NCBI GenBank assembly: GCA_050946535.1 | Contig: JBMNUZ010000002.1 | Location: 62,001-126,000, forward strand | Direction: 5' to 3' | Length of the DNA stretch: 64,000 nt | Source of the DNA: RUG708 sp050946535 | GTDB taxonomy: Bacteria > Bacillota > Clostridia > Peptostreptococcales > Anaerovoracaceae | In this document: one piece after another, positions 55,184 through 63,463 of the stretch | How positions within the stretch are numbered: position 1 is the first letter of the stretch | How the letters are laid out: each line of letters opens with the position of its first letter | Made by a program: the position numbers and the translations under genes | Notes under the pieces: model-generated | What the model was told of the DNA's origin: nothing | Databases searched by the model: none | The model's input: only the letters and a program-made list of their open reading frames with translations

Positions 55184-56059
55184 ATGGAAAACGAAAGATA
55201 TAAACTGAACAAAGAACTGGCGCAGATGCTCAAGGGCGGCGTGATTATGGACGTAACCACTCCGGAGCAGGCACATATTGCAGAGGAAGCCGGAGCGTGC
55301 GCGGTCATGGCGCTCGAGAGAATTCCTGCGGACATCAGGGCTGCCGGCGGCGTCGCGAGAATGAGCGATCCGAAGATGATCAAGGGAATACAGGCGGCCG
55401 TTTCGATTCCGGTAATGGCGAAGTGCCGGATCGGCCATTTCGTCGAGGCTCAGATCCTCGAAGCGATCGATATTGACTACATCGACGAGAGCGAGGTCCT
55501 TTCGCCGGCCGACGACGTATATCACATAGACAAGACAAAATTCAAGGTGCCGTTCGTGTGCGGCGCGAGAGATCTCGGAGAAGCGCTGCGACGCATTCAG
55601 GAAGGCGCAGCGATGATCCGCACCAAGGGTGAACCGGGCACTGGCGACGTCGTACAGGCCGTAAGGCATATGAGGATGATGAACAGCGAGATCGCGAAGG
55701 TCGCATCTATGAGAGAAGACGAACTCTACGAGGAAGCGAAGGAACTTCAGGTTCCTTACGAACTGGTGAAGTCGGTTCACGACAATAAAAGGCTGCCTGT
55801 AGTTAATTTCGCTGCCGGCGGCGTGGCGACTCCTGCGGATGCAGCGCTCATGATGCAGCTCGGCGCAGAGGGCGTCTTCGTAGGTTCGGGAATCTTCAAG
55901 TCCGGTAATCCGGCGAAGAGGGCTGCTGCAATAGTCAAGGCGGTAACTAATTACAAAGACGCGAAGATGATCGCAGAACTCTCGGAGGATCTGGGAGAAG
56001 CAATGGTTGGAATCAACGAGCAGGAAATAAAGCTGCTCATGGCTGAAAGAGGCAAATAA
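55184..56059 (+). CDS. pdxS: Pyridoxal 5'-phosphate synthase, PdxS subunit
   Basis: Synthase subunit of the deoxyxylulose-5-phosphate-independent vitamin B6 pathway, condensing ribose 5-phosphate, glyceraldehyde 3-phosphate and ammonia to PLP; 291 residues, full length. Asp23, Lys80 (VMAKCRIGH) and Lys148 (RTKGEPGTGD) match the known catalytic residues; GSGIFKSGNP is the phosphate loop. GCGGAGGAAA precedes the ATG. The stop codon lies in a 21-bp tandem duplication, whose second copy forms most of the 33-nt gap to pdxT. Confidence 0.98.
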   Translation: MENERYKLNKELAQMLKGGVIMDVTTPEQAHIAEEAGACAVMALERIPADIRAAGGVARMSDPKMIKGIQAAVSIPVMAKCRIGHFVEAQILEAIDIDYIDESEVLSPADDVYHIDKTKFKVPFVCGARDLGEALRRIQEGAAMIRTKGEPGTGDVVQAVRHMRMMNSEIAKVASMREDELYEEAKELQVPYELVKSVHDNKRLPVVNFAAGGVATPADAALMMQLGAEGVFVGSGIFKSGNPAKRAAAIVKAVTNYKDAKMIAELSEDLGEAMVGINEQEIKLLMAERGK

Positions 56060-56084
56060 GAAACTGAAAGAGGCAAACAGGAAA
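56043..56084. repeat. 21-bp duplication spanning the pdxS stop codon
   Basis: Copies at 56043-56063 and 56064-56084 start CTGAAAGAGGCAAA and match at 19 of 21 bases. TAA in copy 1 is the stop codon; copy 2 has CAG at that position. Confidence 0.92.
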
Positions 56085-56092
56085 GAAGAAGG

Positions 56093-56692
56093 ATGGCAGT
56101 GATGAAGATAGCGGTATCCGCGGTTCAGGGCGATTTTCAGGAGCATGAAAAGGTGTTCGAAGAGCTCGGTGCGGAGTGCGTGGAACTGAGGAAGAAAGAG
56201 GACGTCGACGGCGATTACGATGCGCTGGTGCTTCCGGGAGGCGAGAGCACGGTGCAGGGAAAGCTGCTCAGAGAACTCGGCATGTTCGAAGGACTTAAAA
56301 AGAGGATAGAAGCGGGAATCCCCGTCTTCGCGACTTGCGCAGGCCTGATTCTCCTCGCAGAGGAGCTCGAGAACGACGAGCGGAGGTACTTCCGGACTCT
56401 GCCGGTCAGGGTCAGGAGAAACGCATACGGGCGGCAGCTCGGCAGTTTTTTCGTGCGCGGCGGGATGAAGTACGTGGGTGAAATCCCGATGACTTTTATA
56501 CGTGCGCCTTACATTGAAGAAGCAGGAAACAATACAGAAGTGCTTGCGGAAACCGACGGGCGGATCACGGCCGTCAGGAGCGGCAATCAGCTCGCGATGT
56601 CGTTTCATCCGGAACTCGACCCGGACAGAAAAATATACAAGTACTTTCTCAATGACTTCATGAGTTCTGGTGAGCCGCATAACCGCAGCTGA
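56093..56692 (+). CDS. pdxT: Pyridoxal 5'-phosphate synthase glutaminase, PdxT subunit
   Basis: Class I glutaminase that feeds ammonia to PdxS, 199 residues. Nucleophile Cys82 (FATCAGL), His172 and Glu174 (FHPEL) form the triad; LPGGEST is the oxyanion/PdxS contact loop. GAAAGAAGAAGG precedes the ATG. Operon with pdxS. Its stop codon ends the first of two 15-bp tandem copies. Confidence 0.97.
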   Translation: MAVMKIAVSAVQGDFQEHEKVFEELGAECVELRKKEDVDGDYDALVLPGGESTVQGKLLRELGMFEGLKKRIEAGIPVFATCAGLILLAEELENDERRYFRTLPVRVRRNAYGRQLGSFFVRGGMKYVGEIPMTFIRAPYIEEAGNNTEVLAETDGRITAVRSGNQLAMSFHPELDPDRKIYKYFLNDFMSSGEPHNRS

Positions 56693-56707
56693 CATAATCG
56701 CAGCTGA
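56678..56707. repeat. 15-bp duplication ending at the pdxT stop codon
   Basis: CATAACCGCAGCTGA (56678-56692) and CATAATCGCAGCTGA (56693-56707) differ by one base. The first copy is the end of pdxT, with TGA as its last codon. Confidence 0.93.
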
Positions 56708-56858
56708 AATGAATGCGAAGCGGCGCAGCGTTTCGTGCTGAATACCAGAGCTACACCGGGTACGCAAAAATGCAATACGCTCTCGATCAGATCGATGTAT
56801 TTGCGTCCAGACCGGCGAGCCGCCTCCGGATAGATGTGCCTGTTTTCAGACCGGCGAA

Positions 56859-56918
56859 CTGACTGCGTCCAGACCGGCCTGACTGCGTCCAGACCGGCCC
56901 GACTGCCTCCAGACCGGC
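56859..56918. repeat. 20-bp tandem repeat, three copies
   Basis: CTGACTGCGTCCAGACCGGC at 56859 and 56879 is identical, and the copy at 56899 differs at two bases. Further CCAGACCGGC motifs lie at 56812-56855. The rest of the 470-nt gap between pdxT and the Nudix gene shows no gene. Confidence 0.92.
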
Positions 56919-57169
56919 GAGCCGCCTCAAACGAGGTGCCGCTCAAGCCTGCGGCGGCTGAGTCTTGAATACTGCAGCTGCACTTCCTGATAGAAAAATG
57001 TACCGCCTCCATAATGACGCGCTGTCTGCTTCCCAGACTGATGCGCCGCCCAGGCTTAAATTCTGTTTGTAATGATTAACAGTGATGATATAATTTTATT
57101 TGCACGGCACCGGATGGTGCCGCTGGCGGCAATTAAAGGAAAACGCACTGACACAGACAGGATATTGAT

Positions 57170-57682
57170 ATGGAAATGGAATATTGGGATATATACGATA
57201 AGAACAAACACAGAACAGGCAGAAAGATGATGCACAACGACTGGCACATGGCGCCCGGCGACTATCATCTAACGGTCCTCGGGGCGGTGGTCAGACCGGA
57301 CGGCAGGTATCTCATCACGAAGCGCCGCGATGACAAGGAATGGGCACCGGGCGCCTGGGAGATTCCGGGCGGCGGAGTCACTGCCGGCGAAGATTCGGCG
57401 GATGCAATCGTGCGCGAAATCCGCGAGGAGACAGGCATAGATGTATCGGGTGCCGGCGGAGGCCTTGTATTTACTTATGAACGTGTAAATCCCGAAGAGC
57501 AGAACAATTATTTCGTGGATGTCTATAAATTCGTGAAAGACTTCGATGAATCCGACGTCGCCATTCAGGAATCAGAAGTCGCCGGTTTCAGGCTTGCAGA
57601 CGCAGAAGAGATCAGGAAACTCGGAGAACGGAAGATGTTCCTCCATTACGACAGCATCAGGCAGATATTTGAACAGGATTGA
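57170..57682 (+). CDS. Nudix hydrolase
   Basis: Hydrolase of nucleoside-diphosphate-linked or isoprenyl-diphosphate-type compounds, 170 residues. The Nudix box is complete: G-x5-E-x7-REIREETGI starting in GGGVTAGED. N-terminal WDIYDKNKHRTGR resembles the Idi/YfcD-like branch, where a pyrophosphate of isoprenoid or nucleotide may be the substrate. Start ATG 57170 follows GGATATTGAT, a weak ribosome binding site; ATG 57176 is an alternative. Monocistronic. Confidence 0.9.
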   Translation: MEMEYWDIYDKNKHRTGRKMMHNDWHMAPGDYHLTVLGAVVRPDGRYLITKRRDDKEWAPGAWEIPGGGVTAGEDSADAIVREIREETGIDVSGAGGGLVFTYERVNPEEQNNYFVDVYKFVKDFDESDVAIQESEVAGFRLADAEEIRKLGERKMFLHYDSIRQIFEQD

Positions 57683-57867
57683 TCTATACATGAATCGCCG
57701 CATGTCGTGCTTGGAAGAAAAACTTTAGTTCAGACGCACGACGGATCCTGTATAAAAGACTGAGATCAGACGCATAACGGGCCTCGTCAGAAGAGCTTAA
57801 AAGCCTGAGCCCGGACATACTCGGGTCCGGACGCACGCGCTCCGGACCTGACCGTAAAGTTTAAGCT

Positions 57868-58230
57868 TCAGGCCGTGCGGCGCGCCGCTTCCATTCCAGC
57901 CATTACTCCGAGAAGGCAGAGTACGACGCTGAGGATCATATATATGACGGCTGCTTCGCCGCGGCCCGCTTTGATCAGATCATATGATTCGAGCGAAAAT
58001 GTGGAAAATGTCGTGAATCCTCCGCACAGACCGGTCTTTAAAAAGAGGACGGCGCTGCTGTTCAACCCTCTTGTCTCTGCTGTCCCGGCTATATAACCTA
58101 TCAATAGTGCTCCCAGAAAATTTGTAAGAAGAGTGAGCAGAGGAAAAGTCCCCTTGTAAGGAATCATGCTTATGAGATAACGAAACACGGCGCCGGCGGC
58201 GCCTCCAGCTCCTACCAGTAAAATTTCCAT
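57868..58230 (-). CDS. crcB: CrcB/Fluc fluoride channel
   Basis: Small membrane protein of 120 residues with four helices that exports fluoride as a dimer. The signatures TNFLGALLIG and CGGFTTFSTFSLE (fluoride-coordinating Phe box) are intact. Only one crcB is visible here, so it may be a homodimer or pair with a copy elsewhere. No fluoride riboswitch could be recognised upstream. AAGGAG lies about 13 nt before the ATG. Downstream toward the Nudix gene, at 57730-57850, TCAGACGCA-type motifs recur loosely. Confidence 0.93.
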   Translation of the reverse strand: MEILLVGAGGAAGAVFRYLISMIPYKGTFPLLTLLTNFLGALLIGYIAGTAETRGLNSSAVLFLKTGLCGGFTTFSTFSLESYDLIKAGRGEAAVIYMILSVVLCLLGVMAGMEAARRTA

Positions 58231-58746
58231 TATTTTTATGATTCTCCTTAATTATTCATTGTAAATTTCATTTTTCCCGCATAAAAAACAAATAAAAATC
58301 TTATTATACTATATACAAAATTAAATATACTTTCAAACGGCCTTTAAATATAAAAGAATATAGTAAAATTTCCTGAAAAACTTATCAAATGACAAAAAAT
58401 TCTGAAAAAATTAATAAATATCACAATAATAGATAGATATTTTTTTTTATTTGCAATATATTATTAATAGGAAAAATAATATCAGAAGAAAATGTGAGTA
58501 ACATTATGCTCCATTTATTGTATTACGTTTTCTTTTGAAAAACAGGTATTGTTTTACAATGCTGGTGGACGACAGTGCGATAGTGTATGGTAAAATACTT
58601 TATAATACATCATCGTATTGTTAAATTCAGATTAACCGGAAGTTTGGTTTTTCTGTAAAGCAGGATATACGGTTGTTAATCAGCCCAGCTGTATATCTTC
58701 AGCAGATGTTCGTAATGACTGCGGGTGGAAGAAGAGGGATGAAGTT
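58231..58746. other. AT-rich island between crcB and the XRE gene
   Basis: About 500 nt with no gene. From about 58261 to 58680 the sequence is strongly AT-rich, with runs such as ATTTTTTTTTTATTTG, unlike the rest of the window. It must hold the promoters of both flanking genes; TATAAT-like boxes are too many to choose between. Confidence 0.5.
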
Positions 58747-58971
58747 ATGGCAGTAGAGTACACCAAATTATGGAAGATCTTGATCGACAAACGGCTTAAG
58801 CGTACAGAGATGGCGAGGGAGGCAGGAATCAGCGGCAATATTCTGGCGAAGCTGGGCAAGGACGAGTATGTTTCGCTGGAAAGCCTCGAGAAAATATGCA
58901 GATGCCTCGGATGTGACATAGGTGATATTGTATCTATCGACAGGTCCAAAGATGAAGAAGCAGAAAGCTGA
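58747..58971 (+). CDS. Small XRE-family DNA-binding protein
   Basis: Cro/C1-type helix-turn-helix protein of 74 residues, almost only the DNA-binding domain: LKRTEMAREAGISGNILAKL then LESLEKICRCLGCDIGDIV, typical of the YozG-like subgroup. GAAGAGGGATGAAG precedes the ATG. It lies 68 nt upstream of purC on the same strand but after an AT-rich island, so a link with purine synthesis is not implied. Target unknown. Confidence 0.9.
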   Translation: MAVEYTKLWKILIDKRLKRTEMAREAGISGNILAKLGKDEYVSLESLEKICRCLGCDIGDIVSIDRSKDEEAES

Positions 58972-59039
58972 CATTAGTGGTACAATATAACGTGCTTATT
59001 ATCTAATGACATGGAACCATTCTGTTAAGGAGGAAAAGA

Positions 59040-59918
59040 ATGACCGAGTATAAACCTGTCAAGTCCGGTAAAGTACGTGAGATCTATGATATCGGAGACA
59101 ATCTTGTCATGGTCGCCACAGACAGGATTTCTGCGTTTGACCATATATTGAAAAACGACGTAAAGAATAAGGGAGCTATCCTGACTCAGATGTCGGAGTT
59201 CTGGTTCGGATTTACGCAGGACATCGTTCCGAATCACATGATTTCAACAGACACTGCAGATATGCCTGAGTTCTTCAGAAAGCCTGAGTTCGAAGGAAAC
59301 AGCATGCTCTGCAAAAAGCTCCACATGATTCCTGTAGAGTGCATTGTCCGCGGATACATCACGGGAAGCGGCTGGGCCGGATACCAGAAAGACGGAAAGG
59401 TATGCGGAATTAAGCTTCCTGCAGGCCTCAGGGAATCGCAGAAGCTCGAAAACCCGATATACACTCCGAGCACAAAGGCTGAGATCGGGGATCACGATGA
59501 AAACGTCTCCTTCGAGAGAACGGTGGAAGTTATCGAAAAGGAATTTCCGGGCAAGGGCAGAGAATATGCCGGGAAGATAAGGGACTATACTCTGGCTTTA
59601 TACAATAAGTGCGCTGAATACGCGCTCAGCAAGGGCATCATCATCGCAGACACCAAGTTCGAATTCGGTGTCAACGAAAACGGAGATGTAGTGCTCGGAG
59701 ACGAGATGCTTACGCCTGACAGCTCTAGATTCTGGCCGCTCGAAGGCTATGAGCCAGGCAAATCACAGCCTTCTTACGACAAACAGTTTGTGAGAGACTG
59801 GTTAAAGGCTAATCCTGACAGCGATTACAATCTTCCTCAGGAAGTGATCGACAAGACGATCGATAAGTACAAGGAAGCCTACAGACTCCTTACAGGAAAG
59901 GAATTCCAGGGAAAATAA
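59040..59918 (+). CDS. purC: SAICAR synthetase
   Basis: Purine biosynthesis enzyme (phosphoribosylaminoimidazole-succinocarboxamide synthase), 292 residues, the longer form. KSGKVREIYD and VATDRISAFDHIL form the nucleotide-binding N terminus; VECIVRGYITGSGW, LIVADTKFEFG-type IIADTKFEFGV and DEMLTPDSSRFW are family signatures. AAGGAGGAAAAG precedes the ATG. No other pur gene and no purine riboswitch are visible. A 29-codon frame follows immediately. Confidence 0.97.
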   Translation: MTEYKPVKSGKVREIYDIGDNLVMVATDRISAFDHILKNDVKNKGAILTQMSEFWFGFTQDIVPNHMISTDTADMPEFFRKPEFEGNSMLCKKLHMIPVECIVRGYITGSGWAGYQKDGKVCGIKLPAGLRESQKLENPIYTPSTKAEIGDHDENVSFERTVEVIEKEFPGKGREYAGKIRDYTLALYNKCAEYALSKGIIIADTKFEFGVNENGDVVLGDEMLTPDSSRFWPLEGYEPGKSQPSYDKQFVRDWLKANPDSDYNLPQEVIDKTIDKYKEAYRLLTGKEFQGK

Positions 59919-59919
59919 A

Positions 59920-60009
59920 ATGGGAAGTGTTTTCCTCTGGTTTGCTGCAGCTGCTGTCCTTCTGGTCGTTATCATAATCACCAGACCTAAAGGACCTGAC
60001 GGCAAATAG
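59920..60009 (+). CDS. 29-residue single-span membrane peptide
   Basis: A frame starting 1 nt after the purC TAA encodes a 29-residue peptide: MGSVFLW start, a hydrophobic helix of about 18 residues (Phe/Ala/Val/Leu/Ile), then TRPKGPDGK. CCAGGGAAA within the purC end can serve as ribosome binding site, and the hydrophobic-then-basic pattern fits an N-out/C-in membrane helix. No homolog is known to me. It lies before the purC terminator, so it would be co-transcribed. Confidence 0.5.
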   Translation: MGSVFLWFAAAAVLLVVIIITRPKGPDGK

Positions 60010-60046
60010 ATTTTAAATCGTATTCAATTACAGGCCGGCGTGCCGC

Positions 60047-60082
60047 GCCCTCCCGCTTAAGCAAGCGGGAGGGCTGTTTCAT
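60047..60082 (+). terminator. Intrinsic terminator of the purC unit
   Basis: GCCCTCCCGCTT (60047-60058) pairs perfectly with AAGCGGGAGGGC (60063-60074), followed by TGTTTCATTATTT. Confidence 0.85.
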
Positions 60083-60146
60083 TATTTCGCATATCTTAAC
60101 TTTTTATAAACATATTCATGATTTTAACTGCTTTTTTATCTTCATG

Positions 60147-60155
60147 TGTTATACT
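60147..60155 (+). promoter_or_regulatory. Extended -10 promoter of the YfhO gene
   Basis: TGTTATACT (TGn then TATACT), the same nonamer as in the LysR gene promoter at 3876. It lies 109 nt before the start codon. Confidence 0.45.
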
Positions 60156-60263
60156 CTATCGAGCGGATTCAAAGAACGGAAAAGTACGGCTGGCGCTGCG
60201 GCGTATATTTGGGCGCTTTTATATATAAGGCTCAAATCGGAGCTGTAAAAAGGGGTAGTTGGA

Positions 60264-62930
60264 ATGAATCGTATCGGTTCAGGAATCGGTAATAAAGGGC
60301 TGAGAAAAAGGCTCAGAGGAATATGGCCTTATGTATTTTTCGCGGTCAGCGTACTTACCGTCGTGCTGATGCTCACGCAGGACCAGTATTATTACGGGTC
60401 GAGTCTCGACTGGAACGTACAGCATACAGTCATCCCGGATCATCTCAGACAGATGTTCTACGACACGGGAGTTCTGTTTCCGCAGTTCGATCCGAATACG
60501 GGCGGAGGCCAGAACATATATTTTCTGGCATACTACGGATATCTTAGCCCGGTGATAATGTTCTCGTACCTGCTGCCTTGGGTCAGCATGAGGACATATA
60601 TCGAGTGCGCTGCAGTAATTTCGGTAATAGCTTCCGTCTGCCTGGTATACAAGTGGATCAGATCGAAGACGGACTTCAAGTCGGCGATGTTCGCGGCACT
60701 CATGTTCGAGTTCGCTGTGCCTCTGATTTTCCACAGCCACAGACAGATCATGTTCATGATATACATGCCGTTTCTCGTGCTGGCGTTTATCGGCGCCGAC
60801 AGGTATCTGAACGGGAAGTCGCCGCTGCTGCTGATGATAAGCGTGTTCCTGACGATCATGACGAGTTTCTACTTCAGCGTCGGCGGAATAATCGCTCTCG
60901 CGTTCTACCTGATCATCGAATACATCAGGATCAGAGAAGAGAACGGTCTGAAAATCGGTACTGCCGATATGCTGAAGAAAGCCGTAGGAGCGGCATCGGC
61001 GCTCGTCACAGGTATGATGACGGCAGGAATACTGATAATTCCGGAGCTGGACGCGATAAAGGGAAACAGGATGGAAAACAACGCCTCCTATTCTCTCGCT
61101 GATCTGTTGATACCAGATCCTGCGGAGGCCGGTCCTTTCTACCGCAGCTCCGCGATGGGAGTTACGGCTGCGTTTGCCGTGGCATTTATAGTATGCATAA
61201 TTTCGTCAAAGCACTGGATGAGATTTCTCGGAATCCTGCTTGCGGTCATATCGTGCGAAAATATAGTCGTATATGCGCTGAACGGAGGCATGTACCTCGA
61301 CGGCAAAGTCCTGATACCGTTCCTGCCACTTGCGGCTTATGCTTTTGCGGCATTCGCTGCGAAGCTCAGGACGGGGACTTTCAACTTGATCGCAACGATC
61401 GCCGTTTCGGCCGGATTCTGCGTGCTGTTGGTGATCAGGAGCGACGAATCGTGGATGCCTAAATTGTTTGTGGTAGACATGGCTTTCACACTCGTCGTGA
61501 TCGTGCTGGCAAGATACAGCGGAGACAGGAACGGCGCTCTGGCAGTCATGGTGCTCGTGGCAGCCCTCGTGTCGTTTTCAGCGAATGCAGACGACGACCT
61601 CGTCTCGAAATACGATTTCAAAGACGAAGATCTACATATAGAAAAAGAGCTTTCTGCGTACGCTCAGTCCATCGACGGCTCTCTTTACAGGACGGGCAAC
61701 CTCTACAACTCGGCCGATACGGTGAACAGGATCATGGATGAAGGCTACCTGTCGTCGACCAACTATCTTTCGGTCAGCAACTCGGAGTATCTGTCGTTCT
61801 CTTCCGACGCTCTCTATGCGGATGAACGGTCGCGCAACAGCATGATAAAATATCAGTCCAAAAGCCTGCTGATGAACCTGTTTATGGGTAATAAATATAT
61901 GATTTCGGATTCATGCCCGGGTGCAGGCTACTATCAGGTGGCGGAGAGCGATGGTGTTTCGCTCTGGAAGAACAGCTACGCGTGGCCGCTCGCATATGTG
62001 ACTCATTCGACCATGAGCACGTCAGATTACAATCAGCTGAACCGTGCGGAAAAGGCTGCGGCGCTTATGACGCATGCGGTTTTCGATGATGTGGAGACGA
62101 CGTCTGATGCTCCTGCTGCCGAGAAGATAGACACAAGCAGCTTCTACGACTTCGTCGACACGACAGGCGGGAAGATAAATGCGACGAAGATTTCAGACGA
62201 CGAATACGAGCTTCAGATAACGGCGTCTCAGCGTGAAGCCGTGAAGTTCAAGAAGGCGATTAAGAACAAGATTCTGCTGGTCAGCATGAAGGTCGACAAC
62301 GGAACGCCGAGAACCGGCTCCACTGCGGATATGACAGGAAGTTCATCGGGAGATGTCGAAATTACAGTTAACGGCATCAAAAATAAATTGAGCAATCCGA
62401 CCTGGAAGTATTACAATAACAATCAGTTGTTCGAGTACGTGATATCGTCGGATGATCCGATCAAGTCGATTAACATCGATTTCGGAAAGGGAAATTATAA
62501 AATTTCCGATTTTCAGGTGTATACAATCGACATAGATGATATAATTTCTGCCAGGGACAGTATACAAGAATTCGAACAGAAAACAGACAGCAGCGGAGAT
62601 GCCGTTTACCCGGCAGATCTCAAAAACGGTGTGATACTAGAAGGAACGGTCTCTTCAAACGGAGACGGATACTTCATGACAACCATCCCGTACGACGATA
62701 ACTTTACGTTTTACGTAGATGGAAAAGAGACAGATTATTACCTGACTGACGGGGCGTTCATGGGATTCCCTGTCAGCGGAGGGACACATACGATAAAAGC
62801 CGTATACCACAATTCAACTGTGGATGCTGGAGCAGCGGTTTCAGCCGCAGGAGTGGCACTTATGGTGATCTGGGCATCTGTCCATGCTGTTCGCGCAAGA
62901 AAAAAGAAAAAAGGATTAGAGGGTGAATGA
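60264..62930 (+). CDS. YfhO-family membrane protein (GT-C-like)
   Basis: Large polytopic membrane protein of 888 residues with about 12 helices in the first 450 residues and one at the C terminus (about 850-870). DWNVQHTVIPDHLRQMFYD in the first extracytoplasmic loop carries the acidic residue typical of GT-C glycosyltransferases. Extracytoplasmic region about 455-845 is beta-rich. YfhO proteins are needed for glycosylation of lipoteichoic acid and similar polymers. AAGGGG precedes the ATG. Followed by GtrA and GT2 genes on the same strand, consistent with a polyprenyl-phosphate-sugar pathway feeding YfhO. Confidence 0.9.
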   Translation: MNRIGSGIGNKGLRKRLRGIWPYVFFAVSVLTVVLMLTQDQYYYGSSLDWNVQHTVIPDHLRQMFYDTGVLFPQFDPNTGGGQNIYFLAYYGYLSPVIMFSYLLPWVSMRTYIECAAVISVIASVCLVYKWIRSKTDFKSAMFAALMFEFAVPLIFHSHRQIMFMIYMPFLVLAFIGADRYLNGKSPLLLMISVFLTIMTSFYFSVGGIIALAFYLIIEYIRIREENGLKIGTADMLKKAVGAASALVTGMMTAGILIIPELDAIKGNRMENNASYSLADLLIPDPAEAGPFYRSSAMGVTAAFAVAFIVCIISSKHWMRFLGILLAVISCENIVVYALNGGMYLDGKVLIPFLPLAAYAFAAFAAKLRTGTFNLIATIAVSAGFCVLLVIRSDESWMPKLFVVDMAFTLVVIVLARYSGDRNGALAVMVLVAALVSFSANADDDLVSKYDFKDEDLHIEKELSAYAQSIDGSLYRTGNLYNSADTVNRIMDEGYLSSTNYLSVSNSEYLSFSSDALYADERSRNSMIKYQSKSLLMNLFMGNKYMISDSCPGAGYYQVAESDGVSLWKNSYAWPLAYVTHSTMSTSDYNQLNRAEKAAALMTHAVFDDVETTSDAPAAEKIDTSSFYDFVDTTGGKINATKISDDEYELQITASQREAVKFKKAIKNKILLVSMKVDNGTPRTGSTADMTGSSSGDVEITVNGIKNKLSNPTWKYYNNNQLFEYVISSDDPIKSINIDFGKGNYKISDFQVYTIDIDDIISARDSIQEFEQKTDSSGDAVYPADLKNGVILEGTVSSNGDGYFMTTIPYDDNFTFYVDGKETDYYLTDGAFMGFPVSGGTHTIKAVYHNSTVDAGAAVSAAGVALMVIWASVHAVRARKKKKGLEGE

Positions 62931-62932
62931 TA

Positions 62933-63463
62933 ATGATCAGTGAACTGAAAAAGACGGCAGCCATGGCGCTGTCGCTCGGACCGGCCGGTTTTGTAAAATA
63001 TCTTTTGAAGAAATACCGCGAGATGATCATGTACTGCATCATGGGCGCCCTGACGACTGTGGTCTATTTCGGCGTCTACGCGCTCTTCAAATACCTCGGG
63101 ATGCACTACATGCCGAATTCATGCGTATCGTGGGCCGCAGCCGTGATGTTCGCGTTTATTACGAATAAGTATTTCGTATTCAGAAGCATGAAAAACGACC
63201 ACTTCGTCTTCGAGATGGTCAAGTTTTTCGGCGCCAGAGGAACGACGCTCCTCATGGACCTCGGAATTACATGGCTCATGATCGAGGCGATAGGCGTCTC
63301 CGAGTGGCCTACCAAGGTTACGTCGCAGATCGTGGTTATGATACTGAACTACCTTTTCAGCAAGCTGTTCGTGTTCCGCGAGTCGAATGCCTCAGCACGT
63401 TCACGCGTAAAGGCACAGATCAAGATGCAGCGGGTCTATGACGGAAAGGGGCCTGAAAAATAA
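62933..63463 (+). CDS. GtrA-family membrane protein
   Basis: Four-helix membrane protein of 176 residues; helices at about 30-55, 58-78, 95-115 and 120-145, with FITNKYFVFRS and NYLFSKLFVFRES as the two typical basic loops. GtrA-type proteins are linked to moving polyprenyl-phosphate sugars across the membrane. An ATG at 62927 overlaps the YfhO stop, but GAGGGTG lies 7-8 nt before ATG 62933, which is preferred. The GT2 gene begins right after its stop codon. Confidence 0.9.
   Translation: MISELKKTAAMALSLGPAGFVKYLLKKYREMIMYCIMGALTTVVYFGVYALFKYLGMHYMPNSCVSWAAAVMFAFITNKYFVFRSMKNDHFVFEMVKFFGARGTTLLMDLGITWLMIEAIGVSEWPTKVTSQIVVMILNYLFSKLFVFRESNASARSRVKAQIKMQRVYDGKGPEK

Noticed and set aside
57868..58320. 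Fluoride riboswitch upstream of crcB
   Set aside because: The sequence before the crcB start is AT-rich and lacks the conserved riboswitch core.
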